Position numbers and translations under genes: made by a program
Part shown: positions 38,040-47,206 of the stretch, piece after piece
How the letters are laid out: every line of letters starts with the position of its first letter
Position numbering within the stretch: the stretch's first letter is position 1
NCBI RefSeq assembly: GCF_900105585.1
Contig: NZ_FNRT01000002.1
Span: forward strand, 1,364,001 to 1,428,000
DNA: 64,000 bases
Source of the DNA: Nocardioides exalbidus
Lineage (GTDB): Bacteria; Actinomycetota; Actinomycetes; Propionibacteriales; Nocardioidaceae
Reading direction: 5' to 3'
Notes under the pieces: model-generated
What the model saw: only the letters and a program-made list of their open reading frames with translations
Database searches by the model: none
What the model was told of the DNA's origin: nothing

Positions 38040-38096
38040 GCTACCGAACAGTCGCGGGGCGGAACCACCCCTTCCACCCCAGGACTGCTCGGTAGC
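38040..38096. repeat. CTACCGAACAGT palindrome, left copy
   Basis: GCTACCGAACAGTCGCGGGG (38040-38059) and CCCCAGGACTGCTCGGTAGC (38077-38096) are inverted repeats (17 of 20 matching). A matching element lies just after the next gene at 39179-39235. Confidence 0.85.
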
Positions 38097-38152
38097 TCCG
38101 AGCCTGTGGACGGGGTCCGACGCCGTACGGCGATCTCCACCACTCTCGTCGG

Positions 38153-39178
38153 ATGCCCCGCCATCGATGGGATCCACGAGCACCTCACGTGCGGCTGGTC
38201 CGTCCGCTGCGCGTCGGCGTCGACCTGACGCCGGACCAGGCGCGCGGGCCGCACTACGTCCGTACGTCGTCGGGCCTCTACGTGCCGTCAGACACCGACC
38301 GGGCAGTGGCTCAGCAGCGCGTCATCGAGGTGGCGGCCTCCCTCCCACCGTCGGCCGCCGTCACCGGCTGGGCATCGTGCCTGCTCCACGGAGCCGCCTG
38401 GTTCGACGGGTTGGCACCCGACGGCGTGACGGCCCTCCCGGTCCCGGTGGTGGTCGGACCACGAGGTGGCGTACGTCGTCACACCGGCATCACGGTCTCC
38501 TTCGAAACCCTGCCGGAGTGGCACGTGTGGCAGCGCCAGGGCGTTCGCGTGACCCGTCCCGAGCGCGCGCTCTTCGACGAGATGCGGCGCCACGACGCAC
38601 GGGAGGCGCTGGTCGCGCTCGAGTCCGCGCTGGCCGGCCGCATCACGTCGCTGCCCCGCTTCGGCTCGTACGCCCTGACCCACCGATCCGCGCGGAGGTA
38701 CGCCGTCGTGGCGTGGGCGCTGCCGCGGGCGCGGGGCGGCGTACGCTCGCCCGCCGAGGTGCGGGCGCGGACCGTGGCCGAGGAGGACGCGGGCTGGCCG
38801 CGGCTGCTCGTCAACAGGGTCGTGCGGACCTCGCTCGGCGTCCGCGTCGGTGAGGTGGACCTCGTCGAGGTCCGGGCGCCGGCAGCGATCGAGGTCGACG
38901 GTGCCGATCACCGCGACGGCGACGTGCAGGCGTGGGACATCACCAAGGAGGAGTCCTTGCGCCAGCTCGGGTTCGAGGTGGCCCGGGTGACTGGCCGACA
39001 GGCGCTCGACCCGACGACGCTCGCACCCCGCCTGGTCGCCGTGCGCGCGAGGGCGCTCGCGCGTGGAGCGAGGCCCGGCGGCTGGGCACTGGCGCCCGAC
39101 GACTTCGACCTCGAGCAGTGGCTGTCCGAGCGAGACGAGGCCGCCGTCTTCTACGAGAACCTGCCAGAAGCGAGTTGA
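38153..39178 (+). CDS. DUF559-like (Vsr-type fold) protein
   Basis: 341 residues. The middle (AAVTGWASCLLHGAAWFDGL) resembles the AbiEi-like domain of many actinobacterial proteins; the C-terminus fits DUF559, a Vsr/PD-(D/E)xK nuclease relative: GEVDLVEV, AIEVDGADHRDGD, then KEESLRQLGFEVARVTGRQ. Asp in VDL and Glu/Asp in IEVDG are candidate metal ligands; activity is unproven. ATG 38153 is the first start in frame; no ribosome-binding site or leaderless -10 is obvious. It is enclosed by mirror-image palindrome sets on both sides. Confidence 0.7.
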   Translation: MPRHRWDPRAPHVRLVRPLRVGVDLTPDQARGPHYVRTSSGLYVPSDTDRAVAQQRVIEVAASLPPSAAVTGWASCLLHGAAWFDGLAPDGVTALPVPVVVGPRGGVRRHTGITVSFETLPEWHVWQRQGVRVTRPERALFDEMRRHDAREALVALESALAGRITSLPRFGSYALTHRSARRYAVVAWALPRARGGVRSPAEVRARTVAEEDAGWPRLLVNRVVRTSLGVRVGEVDLVEVRAPAAIEVDGADHRDGDVQAWDITKEESLRQLGFEVARVTGRQALDPTTLAPRLVAVRARALARGARPGGWALAPDDFDLEQWLSERDEAAVFYENLPEAS

Positions 39179-39235
39179 GCTACCGAACAGTCGCGGGGTC
39201 GATCGGTCCTCCGGACCCCCGGACTGTTCGGTAGC
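39179..39235. repeat. CTACCGAACAGT palindrome, right copy
   Basis: GCTACCGAACAGTCGCGGGG (39179-39198) and CCCCCGGACTGTTCGGTAGC (39216-39235). The left arm is identical over 20 bp to the copy at 38040, and the element begins right at the end of the DUF559-like gene. Confidence 0.85.
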
Positions 39236-39251
39236 GACGCAGGACTCACCT

Positions 39252-39272
39252 GTGAGTCTCCTGGAGACTCAC
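39252..39272. repeat. GTGAGTC/GACTCAC hairpin, third copy
   Basis: GTGAGTCTCC (39252-39261) pairs with GGAGACTCAC (39263-39272). It may terminate the convergent DUF559-like and M13 peptidase transcripts. It is the outer partner of the hairpin at 37985-38023, giving a mirror arrangement around the gene. Confidence 0.75.
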
Positions 39273-39285
39273 GGGCGAGGGGCGG

Positions 39286-41229
39286 TCACCAGATGCGGAC
39301 GCGCGCCTCCGGCTCGAGCCAGAGGCCGTCGCCGGGCTGGGTGTCGAAGACGTCGTGGAACTCGTCGAGGTTGCGCACGATGTTGGCGCGGAACTCGGCC
39401 GGGCTGTGGGGGTCGATGGTGAGGTACTGGACCTCCTGCTCCTTGCGGCGCTTGGTGCGCCACACGTGGGACCAGTTGAGGAACAGCGTGCGGCGGTCCT
39501 CGGCCGAGGGGTCGCCGTCCTGGCTGATCACGAACGCCTTGTGGGCGATGGTCAGGCCGCCGAGGTCGCCGATGTTCTCGCCCACCGTGAGGCTGCCGTT
39601 GACGTGCTCGCCGGGCAGGTTGCGGGGCTCGAAGCCGTCGTACTGCTTGATCAGCGCCTGCGACTTCGCCTCGAAGGCCGACTTGTCGTCGGCGGTCCAC
39701 CAGTCGTGGAGGTTGCCGTCGCCGTCGTACTGCGCGCCCTGGTCGTCGAAGCCGTGACCGATCTCGTGGCCGATCACGGCGCCGATGCCGCCGTAGTTCT
39801 CGGCCTCGTCGGCGTCGGGGCTGAAGAACGGCGGCTGGAGGATGGCGGCCGGGAAGCAGATCTCGTTGGTGCCCGGGTGGTAGTAGGCGTTGACGGTCTG
39901 CGGCAGCATCAGCCACTCGTCGCGGTCGACGGGCTGGCCGACCTTCTCGAGCTGGCGGTCGGTCTCGAACGCCGACGCGGCGGCGACGTTGGTCATCAGG
40001 TCGTCGGGCGTCGTGGTGAGCGCGGAGTAGTCGCGGAACTCCGTGGGGTAGCCGATCTTCGGGTAGAAGCGGTCGAGCTTGTCGTAGGCCTTCTGCTTGG
40101 TGTCCTCGCCCATCCAGTCGAGCTTCTCGATCGAGCGGCGGTAGGCCGTGACGAGGTTCGCGACCAGCTCGTCCATCATCTGCTTCGACGCCGGCGGGAA
40201 GTGGCGCGAGACGTAGACCTTGCCGACGGCCTCGCCGACGCAGCCCTCGACGAAGTCGACACCGCGCTTCCAGCGGGCGCGCAGCTCCGGGGTGCCGTTG
40301 AGGGTGCGGCCGTAGAAGTCGAAGTTGGCCTCGACGAACGGGTCCGGGAGGTACGGCGCCGAGCTGCGGACGATGCGCACGTGCAGGATGTCGCGCCACG
40401 TCTCGATGGGCGTCTCCTCGAGCACCGTGGACAGGTGCGAGAAGAAGTCGGGCTGCATGACGATCGAGGTCCGCAGCATCTCCTCGGTGCCGCCGAGGCC
40501 CGTGACGTAGGTGTTCCAGTCGAAGGCCGGGCAGAGCTCGAGCAGCTCCTCGAGGCTCTTGTGGTTGGTCGTCTTCTGGACGTCGCGCGTCTCCGCGGCC
40601 TCCCAGTGGCCCTCGGCCAGCCGGGTCTCGTAGGCGAGCACGCGCGCGGCCGAGCCGGACGGGTCGGGGTGCTCGCTGAGGGTGAGCAGCGTCGTCAGGT
40701 AGGCGACGTACTTCTCCCGGATGTCGGCGAACTTCTCGTCGCGGTAGTAGGACTCGTCGGGCAGGCCGAGGCCGCCCTGGGCGAGGTAGACGATGTTGCG
40801 CGAGGCGTCGGCGCGGTCGGGCGTGATGTAGGAGCCGAACAGGCCGGGACCGCCGATGCGCTCGAACATGCCGAGGAAGGCGGCGAGCCCGGTCAGGTCG
40901 CCCACCTCCTGCGCACGGTCGAGCAGGCCCTTGATCGGGCGCAGCCCCTTGGCCTCGATCGCCTCGGTGTCCATGAAGGAGGCGAACAGGTCGCCGATCC
41001 GCCGCTCGTCGGCGTCGAGGGACTCGGCCGGCCGGTCGGCGAGCTCGGTGATGATGTCGCGCACCTGCTGCTCGGCGGCGTCGGCGAGCGCGACGAAGGC
41101 GCCCCAGCTCGACTTGTCCGAGGGGATCTCCGTCTCCTCGAGCCAGCGTCCGTTGACGTGGCCGAAGAGGTCGTCCTGCGGGCGGATGTCCGGGTTCATG
41201 CCCTCGCGGGCGGCGTCGAGGATCGTCAC
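39286..41229 (-). CDS. M13-family zinc metallopeptidase
   Basis: 647 residues, the size of neprilysin-type peptidases. The zinc site is HEIGH (His488, Glu489, His492) in GAVIGHEIGHGFDDQG, and the third ligand lies in the GENIGDLGG motif about 60 residues on. It ends in the family's VRIW. No signal peptide or membrane anchor, so it is a cytoplasmic or non-classically exported PepO-like oligopeptidase. GTG 41229 has TAGGGT 7 nt upstream (leaderless). Confidence 0.93.
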   Translation of the reverse strand: MTILDAAREGMNPDIRPQDDLFGHVNGRWLEETEIPSDKSSWGAFVALADAAEQQVRDIITELADRPAESLDADERRIGDLFASFMDTEAIEAKGLRPIKGLLDRAQEVGDLTGLAAFLGMFERIGGPGLFGSYITPDRADASRNIVYLAQGGLGLPDESYYRDEKFADIREKYVAYLTTLLTLSEHPDPSGSAARVLAYETRLAEGHWEAAETRDVQKTTNHKSLEELLELCPAFDWNTYVTGLGGTEEMLRTSIVMQPDFFSHLSTVLEETPIETWRDILHVRIVRSSAPYLPDPFVEANFDFYGRTLNGTPELRARWKRGVDFVEGCVGEAVGKVYVSRHFPPASKQMMDELVANLVTAYRRSIEKLDWMGEDTKQKAYDKLDRFYPKIGYPTEFRDYSALTTTPDDLMTNVAAASAFETDRQLEKVGQPVDRDEWLMLPQTVNAYYHPGTNEICFPAAILQPPFFSPDADEAENYGGIGAVIGHEIGHGFDDQGAQYDGDGNLHDWWTADDKSAFEAKSQALIKQYDGFEPRNLPGEHVNGSLTVGENIGDLGGLTIAHKAFVISQDGDPSAEDRRTLFLNWSHVWRTKRRKEQEVQYLTIDPHSPAEFRANIVRNLDEFHDVFDTQPGDGLWLEPEARVRIW

Positions 41230-41386
41230 GCGCTCGACCCTAGGTCATCGCGCCCAAGGCACGGGTGCAGCGTGGGGGCACGCCCCGGTCCAGACCGGGT
41301 GCCTGCACCATCGCCCGGGACACCGTGCTGGGTGGAGTGTGGTGCCGACCACATGCCACCACATCGTCTCGACCGGGGGAACACCT

Positions 41387-42862
41387 ATGTCCGTACGCTC
41401 GCGCACCCTCGCGCTGCTCGCCTCGAGCGGCCTGGCCGCCGCCGCCCTCGCGCCCGCCGCCGGCGTGGCCTCCGCCGAGGCAGCCGCCCGGCCGGACGCG
41501 CGAGCGGCCATGGCCGGCGGCGGCTGGGCGAAGGTCTCGACCGGCTCGGTCGACACGCTCTCCGAGATCACCACCGCGCGGACCGCGGACGGCGTGCTCC
41601 ACGTCGTCTACCAGCAGGACGTCGGCACCGACGCGAGCTACGAGCACAGCACCGTCGCGACCAGCGGCAAGGTCACCGGGCACAGCAACGTGCTGGGCAC
41701 GTGGGGCTCGCTGATCGACAACCCCGAGCTGCTGACGACCGCGACCGGCGGGCTGCGCCTGGTCTTCAGCGGCCTCCAGGACACCGACACGTCCAACTTC
41801 TACTCGCGCGGCAACGCCTACGACACCATCAGCGACGCGAGCGGGGCCGCGTGGGCGCTGCAGCCGCACGCGCTGACGAAGTTCTCGGCCGTCTACTCCG
41901 GCTACGGCGTCGGCGCCACGACGCTGTCCAACGGCACGCCGGTCACCGCGGGCACCCTGAACTCCGACATCGCCGTGCGCGTCGGCGACATCGCCACGAC
42001 CGACCAGAACGTCGTCAACACCGCGAGCGACGACTACCTCTACACCGCGCCCGCGTGCTGCCTCTACGACACCCAGCTGGTCAACGCCGGCGACGCGATC
42101 TGGATGACGTGGTACGCCAACGGCACGGGCGAGGCCGACAACGGGATCTTCGTGAAGCAGGTCTACCCGACCGCCGGTCCGACCCTGAAGGCGCCGGGCT
42201 CGAGCGTCGGCGGCGACTCCCTCGCCGCGGACCAGGCGGTCGCGGTCGTCGCCCGTCCCGGCGGCGGCATCGTCGTGGCCTACAAGATGGGCTACCCGAC
42301 CACCAGGAACATCGGGCTCTGGCAGGTCGGCACGTCGAAGGCCGTCAAGGTCCCGGACTCGAAGAACGCCCGGCTGGTCTCGCTCTCGACCGGTGTCACC
42401 GGCCGGATGTGGCTGGCGTGGACGACCGACGCCGACGAGGCCTACGCCCTGCGCACCTCGCCGCAGGGCTTCGGCCTCGGCGCCGTGCAGGCGATCAAGG
42501 CGCCGTCGAAGGGCTCCGACCTCTGGAGCATCTCGGTCGACGCCTCGCTCAACCAGGGCACGGTGCTGGTCAACGACGTCGACGCACGGGCGGTCTACTC
42601 GCGGATCGTGAACCCCGGCCTGACCCTCAAGGCCAAGGGCAGCGCGAAGGCCGGCAAGGCCACGAAGATCACCTTCACCGTGACCGACGCCGGCGACGGC
42701 GTCGGCGGTGTCAAGGTCAAGGGCGGCGGCGACTCCTGCACGACCACGAGCAAGGGGAAGTGCACCCTGACCATCGCGGCCGGCAAGCCCGGCAAGGTGT
42801 CGGCGAAGGCGACGAAGAACGGCTACGGCTTCGCCGTCGCCGACGTCAGGGTGAAGAAGTAG
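41387..42862 (+). CDS. secreted protein of unknown function with Ig-like C-terminus
   Basis: 491 residues. Signal peptide about 1-31 (LALLASSGLAAAALAPAAGVASA). The body (about 45-400) has repeated short beta motifs with aromatic residues (VLHVVYQQD, LRLVFSGLQ, IWMTWYANG, MWLAWTTD), suggesting a beta-propeller. The end (405-491) looks like an Ig/Big-type fold (KATKITFTVTDAGDGVGGVK) with two cysteines. I do not recognise the family. The ATG at 41387 has GGGGGA 6 nt upstream. Confidence 0.8.
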   Translation: MSVRSRTLALLASSGLAAAALAPAAGVASAEAAARPDARAAMAGGGWAKVSTGSVDTLSEITTARTADGVLHVVYQQDVGTDASYEHSTVATSGKVTGHSNVLGTWGSLIDNPELLTTATGGLRLVFSGLQDTDTSNFYSRGNAYDTISDASGAAWALQPHALTKFSAVYSGYGVGATTLSNGTPVTAGTLNSDIAVRVGDIATTDQNVVNTASDDYLYTAPACCLYDTQLVNAGDAIWMTWYANGTGEADNGIFVKQVYPTAGPTLKAPGSSVGGDSLAADQAVAVVARPGGGIVVAYKMGYPTTRNIGLWQVGTSKAVKVPDSKNARLVSLSTGVTGRMWLAWTTDADEAYALRTSPQGFGLGAVQAIKAPSKGSDLWSISVDASLNQGTVLVNDVDARAVYSRIVNPGLTLKAKGSAKAGKATKITFTVTDAGDGVGGVKVKGGGDSCTTTSKGKCTLTIAAGKPGKVSAKATKNGYGFAVADVRVKK

Positions 42863-42863
42863 G

Positions 42864-43841
42864 TCAGCGGACCCGCACGACCGACTTGCCGAGGGTGCGG
42901 CGCTCGTCCATGTCGACGAGCGCCCGCCCGAAGTCGGCGAGGTCGTAGGTCGCGCCGATCGGCGGCTTCACGACCCCGGACCCGATCATCGGCGCGAGGC
43001 GGTGCCACTGCTTCTGCATGTAGCCCGGACGCGCCATCGCGTAGGCGCCCCAGCCGACCCCCCGGACGTCGGTGTTGCCGAGCAGCAGGCGGTTGACCTT
43101 GACCTCCGGGATGCCCTGGCCGGCGGCGAACCCGACGACCAGCACCCGGCCCTGCTCGGCGAGGCAGCGCAGGGAGTCGGTGAACGCGTCCCCGCCGACG
43201 ACGTCGACGACCACGTCGACGCCCTTGCCGCCGGTCAGCTCCTTGACCGCGTCCTTGAAGTCGGGGCCGAGGACGACCTCGTCGGCGCCGGCCGCCCGGG
43301 CGAAGGCGGCCTTCTCCTCGGTGCTGACGACGGCGATGGTCCGCGCGCCGAGGCCCTTCGCGACCTGGATGCTCGCCGTGCCGACGCCCCCGGCCGCGCC
43401 GTGGACCAGCACCGTCTCCCGGTCGCGCAGCCCGCCACGCTCCTCGAGCGCGAAGAGGGCGGTCAGGTAGTTCATGGGCAGCGCCGCGCCCTCGTCGTAC
43501 GACATCGCGTCGGGCAGCGCGAAGGTGAAGACGGCCGGGTTGGCGACCTGCTCGGCCGCTCCGCCGTGGAGGTTCACGCCCGCGACGCGCTGGCCGGCGG
43601 TGAAGCCGCTCGACTCCGGGTGCCCGGGGTCGAGGACGACACCGGCGAAGTCGACGCCGAGGGTGAACGGCGGCTCGGGCTTGAACTGGTACTCCCCGCG
43701 GCTCAGCAGCAGGTCGGGGAACGCGATGCCGACGCTGTGCACCTCCACCAGCACGTCGTGGGGGCCCGGCTGCGGCGGGTCGACCTCGCGGACCTCGATG
43801 TCGCCGGGACCGGTGAGCGTGACGACCTGGACTGCCTTCAT
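42864..43841 (-). CDS. NADPH:quinone oxidoreductase-like MDR enzyme
   Basis: 325 residues. GroES-like N-terminal half (GPHDVLVEVHSVGIAFPDLL) and Rossmann half with HGAAGGVGTASIQVAKGLGA. No structural or catalytic zinc cysteines, so it belongs to the zinc-free quinone oxidoreductase branch, reducing quinones or activated alkenes with NADPH. ATG 43841 has TAGGGT 7 nt upstream (leaderless); an ATG at 43859 would add six residues but leave the -10 box inside the gene. Confidence 0.88.
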   Translation of the reverse strand: MKAVQVVTLTGPGDIEVREVDPPQPGPHDVLVEVHSVGIAFPDLLLSRGEYQFKPEPPFTLGVDFAGVVLDPGHPESSGFTAGQRVAGVNLHGGAAEQVANPAVFTFALPDAMSYDEGAALPMNYLTALFALEERGGLRDRETVLVHGAAGGVGTASIQVAKGLGARTIAVVSTEEKAAFARAAGADEVVLGPDFKDAVKELTGGKGVDVVVDVVGGDAFTDSLRCLAEQGRVLVVGFAAGQGIPEVKVNRLLLGNTDVRGVGWGAYAMARPGYMQKQWHRLAPMIGSGVVKPPIGATYDLADFGRALVDMDERRTLGKSVVRVR

Positions 43842-43860
43842 GGCCTCGACCCTAGCCATC

Positions 43861-43947
43861 CGGGAGTCACCGGATATCCGGTGACCACCCCGCTTGTCGG
43901 CCGAGATCTGGGGGGCGAAGCGGGAGACTCGGGTGCGAAGGTCGACC
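43861..43947. repeat. GGATATCC repeat family, copy 2
   Basis: GGGAGTCACCGGATATCCGG followed by TGACCACCCCGCTTGTCGGC, then GAGATCTGGGG and GGGAGACTCGGGTGCGAAGG. It fills the gap between the quinone oxidoreductase start and the M15 peptidase stop and closely matches the copies at 26758 and 48767. Confidence 0.9.
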
Positions 43948-45177
43948 TCAGCCGACCCGCTTCACCTCGGCGAGCTCGAAGTGCATCGGGTCGGTCCAGC
44001 GCCAGTCGCCACCCCAGGCGAAGCCCCAGTGCTTGAAGATCGCGACGACGCTGCGGTCCATCTCGCCGACGGTGCCGCGCTGGTTGCCCGGCACGTTGAG
44101 GTCGAGCGCGAGGCCGAAGGCGTGGTTGGACAGCGAGGTCGTGTTGGCGATGAAGCGGGGGTAGTAGCAGCCGGCGTACTCCCCGACGTGGATCTTGTCG
44201 GCGAGGCCCTGCTGCTGCACCTCGAGCAGCGCGGCGCGCAGCTGGGGGAAGAGGTCCTTGTGGCAGGTGACGCTGCCGAGGATCGGGACGGCCTCGGTGC
44301 GGATGTTGGCGGCGACCCAGGCCGGGTCTGGCTGCACCTGGCCGCCGGCGACGCGGTAGCTGTAGGTCCCGACGAGGGTACCGAGCGTGCTGCCGGTCGG
44401 GATCGCGGTGAGCCTGGCGTCGGGGTCGAGGCCCAGGCGGGAGGCGACGTCGAGCATCTGCACCGACGCGCCCTTGCCCACGAGCCGCTCGAGCGGCTTG
44501 CGGATGCTCGCCGGCGTGCGGTCGTCGGTGGAGATCAGCAGCCCGTTGTCGGTGGCCATCCCGATGTCGCCCGCCCACGCGGTGTTGACGACCATGTCGA
44601 CGGTCGGCAGCTGCGGCGTGAGGGCGCCGACGTGCAGGGTCGGTGCGTCGTCGTCCGTGCCGAGGGTGATGCTGCCGCCCTTGTCGGCGAGCCGCTTCGA
44701 GACCGCCTTCGTCGTCGACATCTCGCCGCCGGCGACCCGGTCCCAGCCCTCCTGGAAGTCGGCGACGTCGGAGCGGGCGAAGTGCCGGTAGGCGCCCGGG
44801 TCGACCGCGGCGACCGTCAGGACACGGTTCTCCAGGCTGACCTGGCCGAGCCCGATCCGCTCGGTGTGCGCGACACCCTTGAGCTTGTCGATCTTCTTCA
44901 CGAGCGCGTCGTCGAGCGGCTTGTCCCACTGCACGAGGACGTCCGCGCTCCACAGCCGGCCCTCGCGCTCGCCGGGCGGGTCGACGGCGTGCGCGGGGTC
45001 GGCGACCGGGACGACCGGGGTGTCGCTGGTCGTCGGACTGGGCCCGTCGGTCGGTACGTCGCTGGTGCCGCCGGAGGCCGGCGGCTCGTCCTCCGGAGCG
45101 TCCGAGCCGCTGCACGCGCCGAGCAGCAGTGAGAGGGCGACGGCCGTCGCCACCCCCGCCCCCCGTCGTACGCGCAC
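43948..45177 (-). CDS. lipoprotein with M15-type carboxypeptidase domain
   Basis: 409 residues. Lipoprotein signal with lipobox LLGAC (about 18-22), a Ser/Pro/Thr-rich linker, a large middle region of unknown fold, and a C-terminal M15 (VanY-like) domain: SNHAFGLALDLNVPGN supplies His and Asp ligands, and WRWTDPMHFEL the last His. It should cut D-Ala-D-Ala or related peptides in peptidoglycan. GTG 45177 has TATCGT 6 nt upstream (leaderless) and places the signal at the N-terminus. Confidence 0.85.
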   Translation of the reverse strand: MRVRRGAGVATAVALSLLLGACSGSDAPEDEPPASGGTSDVPTDGPSPTTSDTPVVPVADPAHAVDPPGEREGRLWSADVLVQWDKPLDDALVKKIDKLKGVAHTERIGLGQVSLENRVLTVAAVDPGAYRHFARSDVADFQEGWDRVAGGEMSTTKAVSKRLADKGGSITLGTDDDAPTLHVGALTPQLPTVDMVVNTAWAGDIGMATDNGLLISTDDRTPASIRKPLERLVGKGASVQMLDVASRLGLDPDARLTAIPTGSTLGTLVGTYSYRVAGGQVQPDPAWVAANIRTEAVPILGSVTCHKDLFPQLRAALLEVQQQGLADKIHVGEYAGCYYPRFIANTTSLSNHAFGLALDLNVPGNQRGTVGEMDRSVVAIFKHWGFAWGGDWRWTDPMHFELAEVKRVG

Positions 45178-45214
45178 CCCTAGACGATAGGAGACCGCCG
45201 AAGCGCGGTCCGGA

Positions 45215-46618
45215 CTACGTCGCAACGTCCGTCGCGTCGGGAGTCTCGACCCGGTGCGGGATGGTGATCCACGAGACCAGGCCGCCGAGCACGAGGAGTA
45301 CGGCGCAGATGACCATGGCCGTGCTGTAGGACGCGTCGAAGACGACCGGGTCGCGGTAGTCGTCGCCGGAGAGCCCGACGGCCATGGGGAGCGCGGCGAC
45401 CGCGAGCAGCGAGCCGGCGCGGGCGACGGCGTTGTTGATGCCGCTGGCGATGCCGGTGACCTCGTCGGGGGCGGCGGCCAGGACGGTCGCGGTGAGCGGG
45501 GCGACCATCAGCGCGAGCCCGAGGCCGAAGACGGTGAGGCCCGGCGCGACGTCACGCCAGTAGACGGCGTCGGGCCCGGCCATGAGGAGGAGCAGCGTGC
45601 CGCCGGCCATCACCATCGGCCCGAAGGTCATCGGGATCCGCGGTCCGATGCGCTCGCCGAGCGCGCCACCGCGGGCGGCGAGGAAGAGCATGCAGACGGT
45701 CATCGGCAGCGTCGCGAGGCCGGCCTCGAGGGCGTTGTAGCCGGCGACGGTCTGGAGCTGCAGGACCAGGAAGAACAGGATCGCGCCGAGCGCCGCGTAG
45801 ACGATGAGGGTCATCATGTTAGCGGCGCTGAAGGTGCGGTCGGTGAACAGCCCGAGCGGCACCATCGGCCCGTGCGTGCGGCGCTCGACGACGATGAACC
45901 CGACCGCAGCCGCAACACCGAGCCCGGCCGCCCACCAGGTCGCCGGTCCGCCGGCGTCGGTGAGCGCCCACGTGACCCCAGCCAGCGACAGCGACGCGAG
46001 CGCGGCCCCCGGGACGTCGAACCGGTCGAGCGCCCGGGTGTCGCGCGTCTCGGGCACCCACCGCATCGCCAGCCAGACCGTGACGGCCGCGAGCGGCAGG
46101 TTGATGAGGAAGATCCAGCGCCACGAGGCGTGGTCGATGAGCAGGCCGCCGACGAGGGGACCGATCGCGGCCGCGATGCCGCCGAGTCCGGACCAGGCGC
46201 CGATCGCGCGGCTGCGGTCCTCGGCGCGGAAGGCTCCCTGGATCATCGCCAGGCTGCCGGGCGTGAGCAGCGCGCCGCCGATGCCCTGGAGGACGCGCGC
46301 GACGATCAGCACCTCGGCCGTCGGCGCGATGCCGCACAGCAGCGAGGCCAGCGCGAACCACACCGTGCCGATCACGAAGACCCGGCGCCGGCCGAGCCGG
46401 TCGCCGAGCGAGCCGCCGAGAAGGATCAGGGAGGCCAGCGAGAGGAAGTAACCGTTGGTGATCCACTGCAGCTGCACGAGCGAGGCGTCGAGGTCGTCGC
46501 CCACCGTCCTCAGCGCGACGTTGACCACCGTGCCGTCGAGCAGCGTCAGCCCCGACCCGAGGGTGGCGGCCGCCACGATGCCGCGCGCGGTCGGCGTACC
46601 CCAGGAGACTCCACTCAC
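45215..46618 (-). CDS. DHA2-family MFS transporter
   Basis: 467 residues with about 13-14 helices. Motif A is GSLGDRLGRRRVF (about 68-80) and motif C is in the GLGGIAAAIGPLVGGLL segment (about 141-157). A proton-driven exporter, possibly for toxic hydrophobic compounds, given its position after the alkane gene and regulator. GTG 46618 has TAGTCT 6 nt upstream, whose first three bases are the TAG stop of the TetR gene. Confidence 0.9.
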   Translation of the reverse strand: MSGVSWGTPTARGIVAAATLGSGLTLLDGTVVNVALRTVGDDLDASLVQLQWITNGYFLSLASLILLGGSLGDRLGRRRVFVIGTVWFALASLLCGIAPTAEVLIVARVLQGIGGALLTPGSLAMIQGAFRAEDRSRAIGAWSGLGGIAAAIGPLVGGLLIDHASWRWIFLINLPLAAVTVWLAMRWVPETRDTRALDRFDVPGAALASLSLAGVTWALTDAGGPATWWAAGLGVAAAVGFIVVERRTHGPMVPLGLFTDRTFSAANMMTLIVYAALGAILFFLVLQLQTVAGYNALEAGLATLPMTVCMLFLAARGGALGERIGPRIPMTFGPMVMAGGTLLLLMAGPDAVYWRDVAPGLTVFGLGLALMVAPLTATVLAAAPDEVTGIASGINNAVARAGSLLAVAALPMAVGLSGDDYRDPVVFDASYSTAMVICAVLLVLGGLVSWITIPHRVETPDATDVAT

Positions 46619-46627
46619 GGACGAAGA

Positions 46628-47197
46628 CTAGGCCCGCTCGCCGTCGAGCACCTGTCCGGCGAGCCAGGCGATGTCGGCGCCGGTCTTCGCCGGCGCTGCC
46701 GAGGGCTGCATCACGTGGCTGAGCACCACCCGCACGACCATGTCGATCGCGGGGTCGAGGTGGTCGGGGTCGATGCCGGGCGAGTACGGCGCCACGCGCA
46801 GGCCGATGACCTCCTTGGCGACCTCGAGCAGCCCGGCGGCGTTGGTGGTGAGCAGCGGGATCAGCTCGGTGTCGGCGCCGTGGGTCGCGCTGACCACCGC
46901 GTGGAGGAGCTTGTTGGAGGCCGCGTGGTCGAGGACGCCGGTGACGGCGCGCTCGATGGCGCGGGTGAGGTCGTCGGGCTCGGCGTCGAAGGCCTGCTCC
47001 ATGACCCGCAGGAAGCGCGCGAGCTCCTCGAGGATCATCGTCTCCGCGAGCGCCGGCTTGGAGCCGACCTCGTTGTAGACGGTCTGCCGGCTCACCCCGG
47101 CGACCTCGGCGAGGCGCGCCATCGTCACCGAGGCCCAGCCCGACGACGTGGTCATCTCGACGGCCGCCGCGACGATGCGGTCGCGCGTGCTGGGCAT
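46628..47197 (-). CDS. TetR-family regulator of the alkane gene cluster
   Basis: 189 residues. N-terminal TetR HTH: RDRIVAAAVEMTTSSGWASV and RLAEVAGVSRQTVYNEVGSK. It lies directly after alkB-rubredoxin, the place of AlkX-type regulators in other actinobacteria, and a 10-bp-arm palindrome overlaps the alkB promoter. It probably represses alkB until an alkane or fatty acid binds. ATG 47197 has TAGACT 6 nt upstream, again starting at the TAG stop of the previous gene. Confidence 0.85.
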   Translation of the reverse strand: MPSTRDRIVAAAVEMTTSSGWASVTMARLAEVAGVSRQTVYNEVGSKPALAETMILEELARFLRVMEQAFDAEPDDLTRAIERAVTGVLDHAASNKLLHAVVSATHGADTELIPLLTTNAAGLLEVAKEVIGLRVAPYSPGIDPDHLDPAIDMVVRVVLSHVMQPSAAPAKTGADIAWLAGQVLDGERA

Positions 47198-47206
47198 GGG
47201 TGGAGT

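Noticed and set aside
36146..38254. Long minus-strand open frames (over 600 codons) opposite the collagen-like gene
   Set aside because: They arise because the CAGGG-type repeat has no stop codons in several frames. Their products are low-complexity ([13 protein letters not shown]) and have no start signals; the plus frame has a signal peptide and Gly triplets.
38040..39235. Insertion sequence with terminal inverted repeats
   Set aside because: The ends are internally palindromic and in direct orientation to each other, there is no transposase and no obvious target duplication; kept as a flanked cassette instead.
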